A stretch of DNA of 64,000 nt from Halopseudomonas pachastrellae (GTDB taxonomy: Bacteria > Pseudomonadota > Gammaproteobacteria > Pseudomonadales > Pseudomonadaceae). Both the position numbers and the translations under genes were made by a program. Below the pieces are notes generated by a model. The model was not told the DNA's origin. It did no database searches and worked only from the letters and a program-made list of their open reading frames with translations. Each line of letters begins with the position of its first letter. Position 1 is the stretch's first letter. Shown one piece after another: positions 23,107-31,880 of this stretch. Location of the stretch: the NCBI RefSeq assembly GCF_900114765.1, contig NZ_FOUD01000004.1, positions 1 to 64,000 of the forward strand, written 5' to 3'.

Positions 23107-24063
23107 ATGGCATTTGGCAAAGGAAAATCTTCATCTCACGGCACCGATAACCCCTGGCTGAGCAAGCTGCTGCTGGTGCCTGTGCTGCTGGTTCTGCTGA
23201 TTCTGCTGCTGGTGGGCTGGTACTGGAGTCAAGAGCCGGGTCTGGAGCCGGTTGTCGGTACCCCCAAGGCCGACCAGGTAAGTGGTGAGTACACCGCCAG
23301 AACCGTGCGCGGGCTGGTTGTCACGCTGCTGGACAAGCCCGGTGGCTACCTCAGCAACGACATCATGCCGCCCGGTCTGCTGATGGATAACATGCCCCGC
23401 TGGGAATACGGCGTGCTGGTGCAGGTGCGGGACATGACCCGTGCACTGCGTCGTGACATGGCGCGCTCCCAGTCGCAGTCCACCGAGGACCGGGATCTGG
23501 TCAAGGCCGAGCCGCGCTTTCACTTTGATCACAACAGCTGGGCCATGCCCGCCAGCGAAAGCGAGTACCGCGACGGCGTCAAGGCACTCGATAGCTACAT
23601 CGCCCGTCTGGGCCGGGGTGAGGCCAATTTCTATTCCCGTGCCGACAACCTGTCCAGCTGGGTCAGCGACGTCAGTACCCGTCTTGGCTCGCTGTCGCAG
23701 CGCCTGTCTGCCAGTGTCGGGCGCGCCCCGCTGACCGATGGCGGTAAGTTGGGTGAGACCACGCCCTGGCTCGAAATTGACGATGTGTTCTATGAAGCAC
23801 GTGGCACCTCATGGGCGCTGGTGCAGCTGCTGCGCGCTGTTGAGCATGACTTTGGTGATGTGCTGGAGAAGAAGAATGCGCTGGTGAGCCTGCAGCAGAT
23901 TATCCGTGAGCTGGAGGCGACCCAGCAGACGCTGTGGAGCCCCATGGTGCTCAATGGTGATGGCTTTGGCATGCTGGCCAACCATTCGCTGGTCATGGCC
24001 AACTACCTGTCGCGCGCCAACGCCGGCCTGATCGAGCTGCACCGCTTGCTGGAACAGGGCTGA
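23107..24063 (+). CDS. DUF2333 family membrane-anchored protein
   Basis: A 318-residue protein of unknown function. After a short Lys/Ser-rich cytoplasmic start (MAFGKGKSSSHGT) there is one strong membrane helix (about 20-42, rich in Leu and Val), and the rest is a soluble, mainly helical domain, probably periplasmic. The DUF2333 family is limited to Pseudomonas-like bacteria as far as I recall. The start follows AGGAG with correct spacing; an upstream ATG 13 codons earlier has none. It is divergent from the chemoreceptor gene and heads a tight plus-strand run with the Nudix and SUI1 genes. Confidence 0.82.
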   Translation: MAFGKGKSSSHGTDNPWLSKLLLVPVLLVLLILLLVGWYWSQEPGLEPVVGTPKADQVSGEYTARTVRGLVVTLLDKPGGYLSNDIMPPGLLMDNMPRWEYGVLVQVRDMTRALRRDMARSQSQSTEDRDLVKAEPRFHFDHNSWAMPASESEYRDGVKALDSYIARLGRGEANFYSRADNLSSWVSDVSTRLGSLSQRLSASVGRAPLTDGGKLGETTPWLEIDDVFYEARGTSWALVQLLRAVEHDFGDVLEKKNALVSLQQIIRELEATQQTLWSPMVLNGDGFGMLANHSLVMANYLSRANAGLIELHRLLEQG

Positions 24064-24066
24064 TAC

Positions 24067-24612
24067 GTGGATCAACAACAGGTTGAGGCCTATCTCAAGG
24101 CCTCAGGGGCTGAGCGGGTGGTGTATGTTGATGAGCACGACCAGCCGCTCGGCGAGGTCACCCGCGCCGAGGCGCAGGCGCGGGGGCTGATTACCCGCTG
24201 CACCTTTATTTTTGTGTTCAACAGTCGTGGTGAGTTGTGCGTGCATCAACGCACCGCCCACAAGCGGCTGTATCCTGCCTTTTGGGATGTGGCGGCTGGC
24301 GGCGTGGTCGCCGCAGGCGAAAGTTACCTGGAGGGGGCCGAGCGGGAGTTGGCTGAGGAGTTGGGGGTGCAGGGCGTGCCGCTGACCGAACACTTCCGCT
24401 TTTACTTTGATTCGCCTGACAGCCGCCTGTGGGCCGGGGTCTTCAGTTGTTGCTGGGATGGCCCCTTGCGGCTGCAGCCGGAGGAAGTGCAGGCGGCCCG
24501 TTGGGTCGATCTGCACGATGACTGGCGACGTGCTGGCGAGCAGTACGCACCTGACTCGCAGGAAGCCCTGGCGCGTTTGTTGAAACACCCTTCTTTGGAT
24601 CTTCCTGCATGA
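24067..24612 (+). CDS. Nudix hydrolase (YfcD-like)
   Basis: A 181-residue Nudix enzyme; the family hydrolyses nucleoside diphosphates linked to some other moiety. The Nudix box is complete at residues 79-101: GVVAAGE, then seven residues, then RELAEELGV. The N-terminal part (VVYVDEHDQPLGEVTRAEA) and HQRTAHKRLYPAFWD resemble the YfcD/isopentenyl-diphosphate-isomerase-like subgroup, substrate unknown. The start is GTG three bases after the DUF2333 stop, and the stop overlaps the following SUI1 gene (ATGA), so the three genes are translationally coupled. Confidence 0.9.
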   Translation: MDQQQVEAYLKASGAERVVYVDEHDQPLGEVTRAEAQARGLITRCTFIFVFNSRGELCVHQRTAHKRLYPAFWDVAAGGVVAAGESYLEGAERELAEELGVQGVPLTEHFRFYFDSPDSRLWAGVFSCCWDGPLRLQPEEVQAARWVDLHDDWRRAGEQYAPDSQEALARLLKHPSLDLPA

Positions 24613-24974
24613 AAAAGACTGGTTTGCAGGCCCTGGGTGGCCTGGTCTATTCCACTGACTCTGGGCGCATGTGCCCAGACTGTGAACAGCCTCAGACTGA
24701 ATGCCGCTGCGCCGAGCAGGCGGTGCCCGAGGGTGATGGCATTGCTCGGGTGCGCCGTGAAACCAAAGGGCGTGGCGGTAAAACCGTGACCACGGTGAGC
24801 GGCGTGCTGCTCAATGCCGATGACCTCAAGGCGCTGGCCAAGCGCCTGAAGAACCGCTGTGGCTGCGGTGGTGCGGTTAAAGACGGGGTGATCGAGATCC
24901 AGGGAGACAAGGCCGAGCAGGTATGTGAACTGCTGAGCGCCGAAGGCTACAAGGTCAAGCGCGCAGGGGGCTGA
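24609..24974 (+). CDS. yciH: SUI1/YciH translation-initiation-factor-like protein
   Basis: A 121-residue member of the bacterial SUI1 (eIF1-like) family, which can influence start-site selection in vitro. The N-terminus has four Cys in CPDCEQPQTECRC, possibly a small metal site; the SUI1 domain (about 50-118) carries RVRRETKGRGGKTVTTVSG, CGCGGAVKDGVIEIQGD and the C-terminal helix. Overlaps the Nudix stop by four bases. The gene order DUF2333-Nudix-SUI1 is shared with P. aeruginosa. Confidence 0.93.
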   Translation: MKKTGLQALGGLVYSTDSGRMCPDCEQPQTECRCAEQAVPEGDGIARVRRETKGRGGKTVTTVSGVLLNADDLKALAKRLKNRCGCGGAVKDGVIEIQGDKAEQVCELLSAEGYKVKRAGG

Positions 24975-24977
24975 ACC

Positions 24978-26330
24978 TTGGTACATTCCCGGCGCTGGCT
25001 GGCCTACTGGCAGGATCGCGCCGCCCAGCGTCGCGTCTGGGCCATTGCCCTTCCTCTGATTCTCTCGAATATCAGCGTGCCGCTGGTCGGTCTGGTCGAC
25101 ACGGCGGTGATCGGCCACCTGGACGCGGCCTATCATCTCGGCGCGGTGGCTGTTGGCAGCACCCTGTTCACCTTCGTTGTCTGGCTGGCGGGCTTCCTGC
25201 GCATGGGCACCACCGGTTTTGCGGCGCAGGCCTGCGGCGAGGGCGATGGCGCCGAGCTGCGGCGTATTCTGCTGCAATCGGCCTGGCTCGCGGTGTTGAT
25301 CAGCCTGCTGGTGTGGTTGCTGCGTACGCCATTGCTGGAGCTGGGGCTGCACTACCTGAACAGCAGCGCCGAGCTGCTTGAGCACGCGCGGGCCTACTTC
25401 CAGATCCGCCTGATCAGTCTGCCGGCGGCGCTGATCAACTTTGTACTGATCGGCTGGTTTATCGGCGCTCAGAATAGCCGCGCGCCCTTCGCCATATTGC
25501 TGACGGTGAATCTGGTCAACATAGCGCTGGATCTGCTGCTGGTCGCGCTGCTCGGTCTGGGTGTCGAGGGGGCGGCCTGGGCCAGCGTGTGTGGTGACCT
25601 GTGCGGGCTGTTGCTCGGACTGGCGTTGCTAGGGCCGGTCCTGCGGCAGTACCCCGGCCGCTTCAATTGGCTGCGGGCGGTGCAGCTCAAGGGCGCGGCG
25701 CTCCTGCTGCGAGTTAACCGTGACATTCTGATCCGCACGCTGGCGCTGCAGTCGGTGTTCTATCTGCTGGTTGTGCAGGGCGCGCGCCTGGGAGACGAGG
25801 TGGTGGCGGCCAATGCCGTACTGCTCAACTTCTTGCTGATTACCTCCCATGCACTTGATGGGCTGGCGCACGCACTGGAGGCGCTGGGTGGTCACGCGCT
25901 GGGCAAGCGTGACAGGCGCGCATTGCGGCAGGTACTGGTTATAACCACCGGCTGGTCGCTGCTGCTGAGTCTGGCGTTTATGCTGGCATTTGCGCTTGGC
26001 GGCGATCTGCTGATCGCGCTGTTGACCGACCTGCCGGGTGTCAGAGCACAGGCGCAGCAGTACCTGGGGTGGGTCGCGATCATGCCGTTGGTGACGGTCT
26101 GGAGCTATCTTCTGGACGGATTATTTATCGGCGCGTCGCGGGCACTGGCCATGCGCAATACGATGTTGCTGGCGCTGGTTTGCTATCTGCCGCTGGCCTG
26201 GGGCTTGCAGGGGCTGAACAATCACCTGGTCTGGTTTGGTTTTTTGACGTTTATGGCGTTACGCTCGTTGTTTCTGGGCGGCTGGTTTGCCTGGCTCTGG
26301 CGTGCGGATCGCTGGATGCCGGCGAGTTAG
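24978..26330 (+). CDS. MATE family efflux transporter, DinF-like
   Basis: A 450-residue, twelve-helix exporter of the MATE superfamily, DinF branch; such proteins exchange Na+ or H+ for cationic or oxidised organic compounds. The N-terminal repeat includes IALPLILSNISVPLVGLVDT and VIGHLDAAYHLGAVAVGSTL, the family signature; the second half begins near residue 235 and also shows six hydrophobic segments. The only plausible start is TTG 24978, three bases past the SUI1 stop, with AGGGGG upstream; no ATG occurs before residue 76. Substrate unknown. Confidence 0.9.
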   Translation: MVHSRRWLAYWQDRAAQRRVWAIALPLILSNISVPLVGLVDTAVIGHLDAAYHLGAVAVGSTLFTFVVWLAGFLRMGTTGFAAQACGEGDGAELRRILLQSAWLAVLISLLVWLLRTPLLELGLHYLNSSAELLEHARAYFQIRLISLPAALINFVLIGWFIGAQNSRAPFAILLTVNLVNIALDLLLVALLGLGVEGAAWASVCGDLCGLLLGLALLGPVLRQYPGRFNWLRAVQLKGAALLLRVNRDILIRTLALQSVFYLLVVQGARLGDEVVAANAVLLNFLLITSHALDGLAHALEALGGHALGKRDRRALRQVLVITTGWSLLLSLAFMLAFALGGDLLIALLTDLPGVRAQAQQYLGWVAIMPLVTVWSYLLDGLFIGASRALAMRNTMLLALVCYLPLAWGLQGLNNHLVWFGFLTFMALRSLFLGGWFAWLWRADRWMPAS

Positions 26331-26373
26331 AGGCGATGTCGGGGCGTTAGGCCCTGCGCGGTGAGGGGGAGCA

Positions 26374-27408
26374 ATGATTGAGGCAGCTATTCCAGTAGAT
26401 GAGTCACAGCGTCTGGCAGCGCTCAGGTCCATGCAGCTGTTGGATACCCCGCCCGATCCCCATATCGACGCGTTGCTGCGCATCGCCCAGCGGCTATTTG
26501 GCGTCAGCAGCACGCTGGTGACTCTGATCGACACTGACCGTCAGTGGTTCAAGGGGCGCATTGGCGCGACCGATCTTGAAGGGCCGCGTGATGTGTCCTT
26601 CTGTGGTCACACCATTTTGTCTGAAGACATTCTGTACGTGCAGGATGCGCACAGCGATGAGCGTTTTTTTGATAACCCTGCCGTAACGGGTTATCCCTTT
26701 GTGCGGTTTTACGCCGGTATCGCGCTGCATGCGCCGAACGGCAGCCGGATTGGATCGTTCTGTGTGCATGACACTATGCCACGGGGCTTGACCGACGCTG
26801 AACGTGATGCGTTGGGGGACTTTCGGCAGTTGTTTGAGGCCTTGTTTGTCGCCCATCAGCTGCGTATGGATGCGGCCTGGTTGCAGGAAGCGCTGGGTGC
26901 TGCGGAACGACGGGCGCTGATTGATCCGCTGACCCAGCTGTGGAATCGCCAGGGGCTGCGCACCATGCTGCCTGCCTTGGTCAGTCGGGCAGAGCGCGAG
27001 GAGCTGAAAGTGGGGTTCATCTACGGCGATCTGGATCATTTCAAGCGCATCAACGACGAGCACGGGCACGCTGGCGGGGATCAGGTGCTGATCCAGTCCG
27101 GGCAGCGTATGGTGGCGGCCATTCGTCCGCATGATTTGGCGATCCGGTTGGGTGGGGAAGAGCTGGCGGTGCTGGCGCTGGTTGCCGATGAGCAGGAGCT
27201 TGGGCTGATGGCCGAACGCTTGCGTCTGGCTTTTTGTCGTCAGCCGTTTGAGCTTGAGGCCGGGGCGCTGGATGTCACCATCAGCCTGGGTATTGCTGTG
27301 GCTGAGCCGAGCGAGGTTGGCGATGATGGCCATACGCTGCTCGAGCGTGCCGACGCTGGTCTGTATCAGGCCAAGCGAGAAGGGCGCAACCGGGTAGTGC
27401 GCGGCTAG
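26374..27408 (+). CDS. GAF-GGDEF diguanylate cyclase
   Basis: Predicted to make cyclic di-GMP, the biofilm/motility second messenger. The N-terminal ~165 residues form a GAF sensor (ALRSMQLLDTPPDPHIDALL, VSFCGHTILSED), with no membrane segment, so sensing is cytoplasmic. The cyclase domain (about 180-344) has DPLTQLWNRQGL, the metal-binding YGDLDHFKRIND, and the active-site loop GGEEL (260-264). The usual motif is GGDEF/GGEEF; Phe-to-Leu is atypical but the catalytic Glu is kept. The inhibitory I-site RxxD is present (RPHD 251-254), five residues ahead. Follows the MATE gene by 43 bp. Its stop codon overlaps that of cmoM. Confidence 0.9.
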   Translation: MIEAAIPVDESQRLAALRSMQLLDTPPDPHIDALLRIAQRLFGVSSTLVTLIDTDRQWFKGRIGATDLEGPRDVSFCGHTILSEDILYVQDAHSDERFFDNPAVTGYPFVRFYAGIALHAPNGSRIGSFCVHDTMPRGLTDAERDALGDFRQLFEALFVAHQLRMDAAWLQEALGAAERRALIDPLTQLWNRQGLRTMLPALVSRAEREELKVGFIYGDLDHFKRINDEHGHAGGDQVLIQSGQRMVAAIRPHDLAIRLGGEELAVLALVADEQELGLMAERLRLAFCRQPFELEAGALDVTISLGIAVAEPSEVGDDGHTLLERADAGLYQAKREGRNRVVRG

Positions 27409-28178
27409 GCGCGGCGCAGCCACCAGTGCAGGTAGCGCCCCAAGTGCTGGTAGGTCGGGTGTCGACTGTATTGCAGCTCAAAGTCGATCAGGTCCTCGAG
27501 GCTACTGTTGCTGCAGAACGGCTCCGGCATGTAGTCGTAAAACACCCTCACGCCGCTGGTGCCCAGGCATTCAAGCCCGGCGGCCCGGGTCCAGAGCTGC
27601 ACCTCGCGTGGGTCCAGCGGTTGCTGCGGTGTCAGGCCGCTCTTGCCCTGGCCGGACAGCGGTTTCTTGCGCAGCTTCTTGAACTGTCCCTTGACCAGAT
27701 TCTTGTAGATCAGCGCATCGCGGTTATAGAACGCCAACGACAGGGCGCCGTGCGGTAACAGCAGCGAGGTCAGTTGCTGCAGCGCTGCTGCCGGTTCCGC
27801 CAGCCACTCCAGTACCGCGTGAAAGACCACCAGATCGTATTGTTCACCCTGTTCGGCGAGCGCCTGCAGCGGCAACTGCAGGTAGCGCACCGGTTGCGGG
27901 GGATTGCTCGCGTCGATACGCTCGCGGGCCCGGGCCAGCATCACGTCCGATGGCTCGGCGACGGTCAGCTGATGCCCCAACCCTGCCAGCCAGCCGCTGA
28001 CTTGCCCAAGCCCGGCCCCGATGTCGAGGATGCGCAGCGGCGTGTCGGCCTGCATAAGCGCAGGCAGCCACTGCAGCATATCGCGCTGCAGGACGGCGAG
28101 GCGAATGGCGCCTTTGGGACTGTCATAGATGCGTTCGGCAAAACGCGCGCCCAGGTGGTCGAAATAGCGATCAGTCAT
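27405..28178 (-). CDS. cmoM: tRNA 5-carboxymethoxyuridine methyltransferase CmoM
   Basis: SAM-dependent enzyme that methylates carboxymethoxyuridine at tRNA position 34. The 257-residue product starts MTDRYFDHLGARFAERIYDS and contains SAM motif I LRILDIGAGLGQVSGWLAGL, the post-motif VFHAVLEWLAEP, SLAFYNRDALIYKNLVKG and GVRVFYDYMPE, all close to E. coli CmoM (SmtA). I chose ATG 28178 over an ATG eight codons upstream because homology begins there. Convergent with the diguanylate cyclase gene, sharing a palindromic CTAG that encodes both TAG stops. Confidence 0.92.
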   Translation of the reverse strand: MTDRYFDHLGARFAERIYDSPKGAIRLAVLQRDMLQWLPALMQADTPLRILDIGAGLGQVSGWLAGLGHQLTVAEPSDVMLARARERIDASNPPQPVRYLQLPLQALAEQGEQYDLVVFHAVLEWLAEPAAALQQLTSLLLPHGALSLAFYNRDALIYKNLVKGQFKKLRKKPLSGQGKSGLTPQQPLDPREVQLWTRAAGLECLGTSGVRVFYDYMPEPFCSNSSLEDLIDFELQYSRHPTYQHLGRYLHWWLRRA

Positions 28179-28204
28179 GGCCAGACTCTGACGTGCAGGC
28201 ATAA

Positions 28205-28231
28205 AAAAAGCCAGCTTGTGGCCGGCTTTTT
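28205..28231 (-). terminator. Rho-independent terminator of ppa
   Basis: AAAAAGCCAGC pairs with GCCGGCTTTTT around a TTGTG loop with one mismatch. On the minus strand it is followed by a seven-T run, immediately after the ppa stop. It can also function on the plus strand. Confidence 0.88.
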
Positions 28232-28246
28232 AGCGGGGCGAAACGC

Positions 28247-28774
28247 TTATTTTTGGTAAGCGTTTACAGCCTTGACGATTTCCGCACGGGCTTCTTCAGC
28301 GTTGCCCCAACGGTCGATCTTGACCCACTTGCCAGCTTCGAGATCCTTGTAGTTCTCGAAGAAGTGCTGGATTTGCTGAATCAGCAGTTCCGGCAGGTCG
28401 GTGTATTCCTTGATGTCACGGTACAGCACGGTCAGTTTGTCGTGCGGTACGGCGATCAGTTTGGCATCTCCGCCGCCATCATCAGTCATGTGCAACACGC
28501 CAACCGGGCGGGCACGAATGACCGAGCCCGGAGCAACCGGGTGCGGGGTAACAACCAGCACGTCCAGCGGGTCGCCGTCGTCTGCCAGGGTGTTGGGGAT
28601 GTAGCCGTAGTTGGCCGGGTAGAACATCGGGGTGGCCATGAAACGGTCAACAAACAGCGCGCTGCTGTCCTTGTCGATCTCGTACTTGATCGGCGCGTGG
28701 TTGGCTGGGATTTCGATGGCGACGTAGATGTCGTTGGGAATGTCTTTGCCGGCGGGGATCTTGTCGTAGCTCAT
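28247..28774 (-). CDS. ppa: Inorganic pyrophosphatase
   Basis: Hydrolyses pyrophosphate to orthophosphate, pulling biosynthetic reactions forward. A 175-residue family I soluble enzyme with the signature [11 protein letters not shown] (metal-binding aspartates), [12 protein letters not shown] and the C-terminal [17 protein letters not shown]. Full length. Transcribed alone: own promoter upstream and strong terminator downstream. Confidence 0.98.
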   Translation of the reverse strand: MSYDKIPAGKDIPNDIYVAIEIPANHAPIKYEIDKDSSALFVDRFMATPMFYPANYGYIPNTLADDGDPLDVLVVTPHPVAPGSVIRARPVGVLHMTDDGGGDAKLIAVPHDKLTVLYRDIKEYTDLPELLIQQIQHFFENYKDLEAGKWVKIDRWGNAEEARAEIVKAVNAYQK

Positions 28775-28811
28775 GGGTTACCTGAGGGGCCGTAGTGTAA
28801 AAGTGGCCGGC

Positions 28812-28841
28812 ATTATAGGCGCATCGGGCGGGTGATACCAA
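28812..28841 (-). promoter_or_regulatory. ppa promoter
   Basis: On the minus strand: -35 TTGGTA (28836-28841), 18-bp spacer, -10 TATAAT (28812-28817), about 38 bp before the start codon. The remaining upstream bases up to the acetyltransferase stop (28992) contain GC-rich palindromic sequence (GCCGCCCGGGCGGG near 28972-28985) that may terminate that gene. Confidence 0.7.
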
Positions 28842-28991
28842 GCAAAAACAGGGTGAACCTTGGTCGTAGTTCGGCAGGGGCAGGGCACTCTCCCATCACC
28901 CGCTTCAGAACGGCCGGGGCAGACTCCGCTGGCATCAACCGTCATCCCGGGGCAGGTCACCGGACGGCGTCGGCCGCCCGGGCGGGCAGGC

Positions 28992-29441
28992 TTATTTCAG
29001 TTTCAGGGCGAAGTACATGAAATCGTGGTCGTTGCTGAAACCGAGGGAGCGATACAGGCTTTGGGCGGCAATGTTGTCTTCGCCGGTCATTACGGTCATG
29101 CGCTCGATGCCGGCTTCGCGGGCCAGGTTTTTGGCGTGATTGATCAGTTTGTCGGCTACCAGCTGGCGGCGCGCTTCTTCAATCACATAGATGCCCTTGA
29201 GCACCCAGCTGGCTGACAGCGTCAATGCGGAAAAACTCGGAATGAACTGGCAGAAGCCCAGCGCCTTGCCGGTGTCGTCGTCTTCAGCGACCAGAATGAT
29301 GGCCTGCTCGTGCACCAGGCGCGCTTCAAGGAAGCGGCGGGATGCTTCCGGCTTGGCCAGTTGCCCGTAGGTCTCGCGGTACTTGATGAACAGCGGGGTC
29401 ACTTCGTCGAGGTGGTCAACATCGGCTTGTACTATGCGCAT
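28992..29441 (-). CDS. GNAT family N-acetyltransferase
   Basis: A 149-residue single-domain acetyltransferase. The fold is visible: N-terminal strand-helix (MRIVQADVDHLDEVTPLF), the acetyl-CoA-binding region around GIYVIEEARRQLVADKLINH (V-I-E-E replaces the more usual V-x-P-x-x-R-G start of motif A), and motif B ESLYRSLGF-type AAQSLYRSLGFSNDHDFMYF. The substrate cannot be told. Divergent from mpl across a 432-bp gap. Confidence 0.85.
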   Translation of the reverse strand: MRIVQADVDHLDEVTPLFIKYRETYGQLAKPEASRRFLEARLVHEQAIILVAEDDDTGKALGFCQFIPSFSALTLSASWVLKGIYVIEEARRQLVADKLINHAKNLAREAGIERMTVMTGEDNIAAQSLYRSLGFSNDHDFMYFALKLK

Positions 29442-29540
29442 ACGAATCCCCTGTGATTGGTCATTAAGTGTCTATGGAGTTTTTAGTGGTCACTCTCAGC
29501 ATCCTGCATCAGCCCTGTGCAATCTGCAATCGCAGCACGC

Positions 29541-29580
29541 AAAAAACCGCCGGGCCCTAGCGGGCTGCGGCGGTTTTTAT
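29541..29580. terminator. Bidirectional terminator-like hairpin without an obvious gene
   Basis: AAAAAACCGCCG pairs with CGGCGGTTTTTAT; the internal part GGGCCC/GGGCTG adds further pairing. T-runs flank both sides (TTTTTAT on plus, TTTTTTG on minus). The acetyltransferase gene is transcribed away from it, and mpl begins 300 bp later, so it must end either a small RNA or a vanished gene. Confidence 0.7.
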
Positions 29581-29793
29581 TGTCGTTCTGGTCTGAGTAT
29601 GGACACCATGGCGGCAAGGGGGGCATTTTTTGCTGACCGCCTGTCGTCTGAGCTCGGTCGGTAGTCGTTTGAGCAGGCGCAACTGACCAGATGGTCTGGC
29701 GAACTCCGGGCGCAGGGCGCGTTCAAAGTCATCCGGGCGGATGCGCCCCTGATTGCCGCAAAGCGGTTGCCTGCCGAGTGCAGGCGCGAATGC

Positions 29794-29822
29794 TTGACAT
29801 GCGCTCGCGTGTCGCCATCCTG
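29794..29822 (+). promoter_or_regulatory. Candidate mpl promoter
   Basis: A consensus -35 TTGACA (29794-29799) is followed after 16-17 bp by a weak -10 (CATCCT/ATCCTG). It lies about 50 bp before the mpl start. An AAGGA ribosome-binding site precedes the ATG at 29874. Confidence 0.4.
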
Positions 29823-29873
29823 TTCCCGCTTTCAGCGTAAACTGTAGCCCTACGACAGGGACAAGGATTATTC

Positions 29874-31235
29874 ATGCACCTCCACATTCTCGGTATCTGC
29901 GGCACCTTCATGGGGTCACTGGCCCTGCTGGCCCGCGAATTGGGCCATGAGGTCAGCGGCTCCGATGCCAACGTCTACCCGCCCATGAGCACGCAACTGG
30001 CCGAGCAGGGGATCGTACTGCAGGAGGGCTATGACCCGGCGCACCTTACGCCGGCGCCGGATCTGGTCATTGTCGGTAATGCCATGGCGCGCGGTAACCC
30101 GGCGGTGGAGTACATGCTCGATCAGGGCATGCCCTACGTGTCCGGCCCGGAATGGCTGGCCCGTCACGTACTGCAGGATCGTTGGGTGTTGGCGGTAGCC
30201 GGCACCCACGGCAAGACGTCTACTTCCAGCCTGCTGGCCTGGCTGCTGGAAGATGCGGGTATGTCGCCCGGTTTTCTGATTGGCGGGGTGCCGCAGAACT
30301 TTGGTATTTCCGCCCGCCTTGGCGGTACGCCCTTCTTTGTGGTGGAAGCAGACGAATACGACAGCGCCTTCTTCGACAAGCGTTCCAAGTTTGTGCATTA
30401 CCGTCCGCGCACGGCGGTGCTGAACAACCTGGAATTTGACCATGCGGATATCTTCCCTGACCTGGCGGCCATCGAGCGTCAATTTCACCACTTGGTGCGC
30501 ACCGTTCCCGCATCCGGCCTGATCATCCACCCGGCGCAGGACGAGGCGCTGCAACGCGTGATCAAGATGGGCTTCTGGACGCCCTGTCAGACCACCGGTG
30601 AGGGCGGAACCTGGCAGGCGCGCCTGCTGAGTGACGACGGCTCCCGCTTTGAGGTCTGGCTCGATGGTGAGCTGCAGGGCGTTGCCGAATGGCAGCAAAC
30701 CGGCCAGCACAACGTGGCCAATGCACTCTCGGCTCTGGCGGCCGCGCGCCATGTCGGCGTGACGCCGGCGCAGGGGATTGCCTCTCTGGGCGGTTTCCGT
30801 AATGCCAAGCGGCGCATGGAGAAGCTGGCCGAGATCAACGGCATTAGCGTGTACGACGATTTTGCCCACCACCCCACGGCCATTGCCACCACGCTGGCCG
30901 GCTTGCGCGCGCAGATTGGCGATGCGCCGCTGATTGCAGTCATTGAGCCGCGCTCCAACACCATGCGTCTTGGCAGCCATATGGCGGCGCTGCCCGCCAG
31001 TGTCGCCGATGCCTCACAGGTGTTCTGGTATCAGCCGGCCGGACTGGACTGGTCGCTGGATGGCGTGGTCTCGGATAGCCCGGTTCCGGCGCAGGTGGCC
31101 AATGATCTGGATGCCATTGTCGAGCAGGTAGTGGCTGCGGCAACGCCGCAAACGCGGGTGGTGGTGATGAGTAACGGCGGCTTTGGCGGTATTCACCAGC
31201 GCTTGATTCAGGCGCTGGAGGCGCGTCATGGCTGA
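29874..31235 (+). CDS. mpl: Murein peptide ligase Mpl
   Basis: Ligates recycled tripeptide (L-Ala-gamma-D-Glu-meso-Dap) to UDP-MurNAc during peptidoglycan recycling. A 453-residue Mur-ligase fold: N-terminal [20 protein letters not shown], the ATP-binding loop [19 protein letters not shown] (about 108-126), the central [19 protein letters not shown] and the C-terminal [18 protein letters not shown]. The Mpl-specific HGKTSTSS and [12 protein letters not shown] distinguish it from MurC. Overlaps ubiX by eight bases, an operon. Confidence 0.96.
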   Translation: MHLHILGICGTFMGSLALLARELGHEVSGSDANVYPPMSTQLAEQGIVLQEGYDPAHLTPAPDLVIVGNAMARGNPAVEYMLDQGMPYVSGPEWLARHVLQDRWVLAVAGTHGKTSTSSLLAWLLEDAGMSPGFLIGGVPQNFGISARLGGTPFFVVEADEYDSAFFDKRSKFVHYRPRTAVLNNLEFDHADIFPDLAAIERQFHHLVRTVPASGLIIHPAQDEALQRVIKMGFWTPCQTTGEGGTWQARLLSDDGSRFEVWLDGELQGVAEWQQTGQHNVANALSALAAARHVGVTPAQGIASLGGFRNAKRRMEKLAEINGISVYDDFAHHPTAIATTLAGLRAQIGDAPLIAVIEPRSNTMRLGSHMAALPASVADASQVFWYQPAGLDWSLDGVVSDSPVPAQVANDLDAIVEQVVAAATPQTRVVVMSNGGFGGIHQRLIQALEARHG

Positions 31236-31830
31236 ACGGGTCACACTGGCGGTTACCGGTGCATCGGGTGTGCAGTACGCGATGCGCCTGCTTGGTTGCC
31301 TGGTCGAGGCGGGCGTTGAGGTGTCGTTTCTGATCTCGCAGGCGGCGCAGCTGGTGGTCGCCACCGAAACCGAGTGGCAACTGCCGCCCAAGCCACAGGC
31401 GCTGGAGCAGTACCTGGCCGAACAGTTCGAGGCCGCGCAAGGGCAGATCAAGGTCTACGGCAAGCAGGACTGGATGGCGCCGGTGGCCTCAGGTAGTGGC
31501 GCGCCCGCGGCGATGGTGGTGTGTCCTTGCTCAACCGGTACGCTGTCTGCGATTGCGACCGGCGCCAGTAATAACCTTATCGAGCGCGCCGCCGATGTGG
31601 CGCTGAAGGAGCGTCGCAAGCTGATTCTGGTGCCGCGCGAGACGCCGCTGTCGAGCATTCATCTGGAAAACATGCTGAAGCTCAGCCAAATGGGCGCGGT
31701 GATCATGCCGGCGAGCCCCGGCTTTTATCACAAGCCGCAGTCGATTGATGATCTGGTCGATTTTGTGGTGGCGCGAATTCTGGGGCAGTTGGGAATGGAG
31801 CAGGCGCTTATTCCGCGCTGGGGAGAGTAG
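31228..31830 (+). CDS. ubiX: Flavin prenyltransferase UbiX
   Basis: Prenylates FMN to make prenyl-FMN, the cofactor of the decarboxylase UbiD in ubiquinone synthesis. The 200 residues include [20 protein letters not shown] (FMN-binding), [20 protein letters not shown] with the catalytic Ser/Thr-Gly segment, and [20 protein letters not shown]. Normal length. The ATG lies within the last codons of mpl, as in P. aeruginosa. A hairpin follows. Confidence 0.97.
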   Translation: MAERVTLAVTGASGVQYAMRLLGCLVEAGVEVSFLISQAAQLVVATETEWQLPPKPQALEQYLAEQFEAAQGQIKVYGKQDWMAPVASGSGAPAAMVVCPCSTGTLSAIATGASNNLIERAADVALKERRKLILVPRETPLSSIHLENMLKLSQMGAVIMPASPGFYHKPQSIDDLVDFVVARILGQLGMEQALIPRWGE

Positions 31831-31833
31831 CCC

Positions 31834-31858
31834 CCCGACCGGCGTGCGGCTGGTCGGG
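31834..31858 (+). terminator. Terminator-like hairpin after ubiX
   Basis: CCCGACCGGC pairs with GCTGGTCGGG (ten pairs, one G-T) around a GTGCG loop, three bases beyond the ubiX stop. No T-run follows (AGCCTCTGAG). Between converging ubiX and maoC genes. Confidence 0.6.
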
Positions 31859-31880
31859 AGCCTCTGAGTGTCTGATTAGA

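Larger units (their letters stand above)
29442..29873. other. 432-bp gap upstream of mpl with a terminator and a possible gene remnant
   Basis: No gene I can defend. A strong hairpin lies at 29541-29580. The minus strand carries an open frame of high-GC codons from about 29780 to 29552 (for example RIRPDDFERALRPEF and SGQLRLLKRLPTELRRQ) that lacks a convincing start and ends in the hairpin. It looks like the 3' part of a lost gene with its terminator still in place. At the other end TTGACA (29794-29799) probably belongs to the mpl promoter. Confidence 0.45.
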
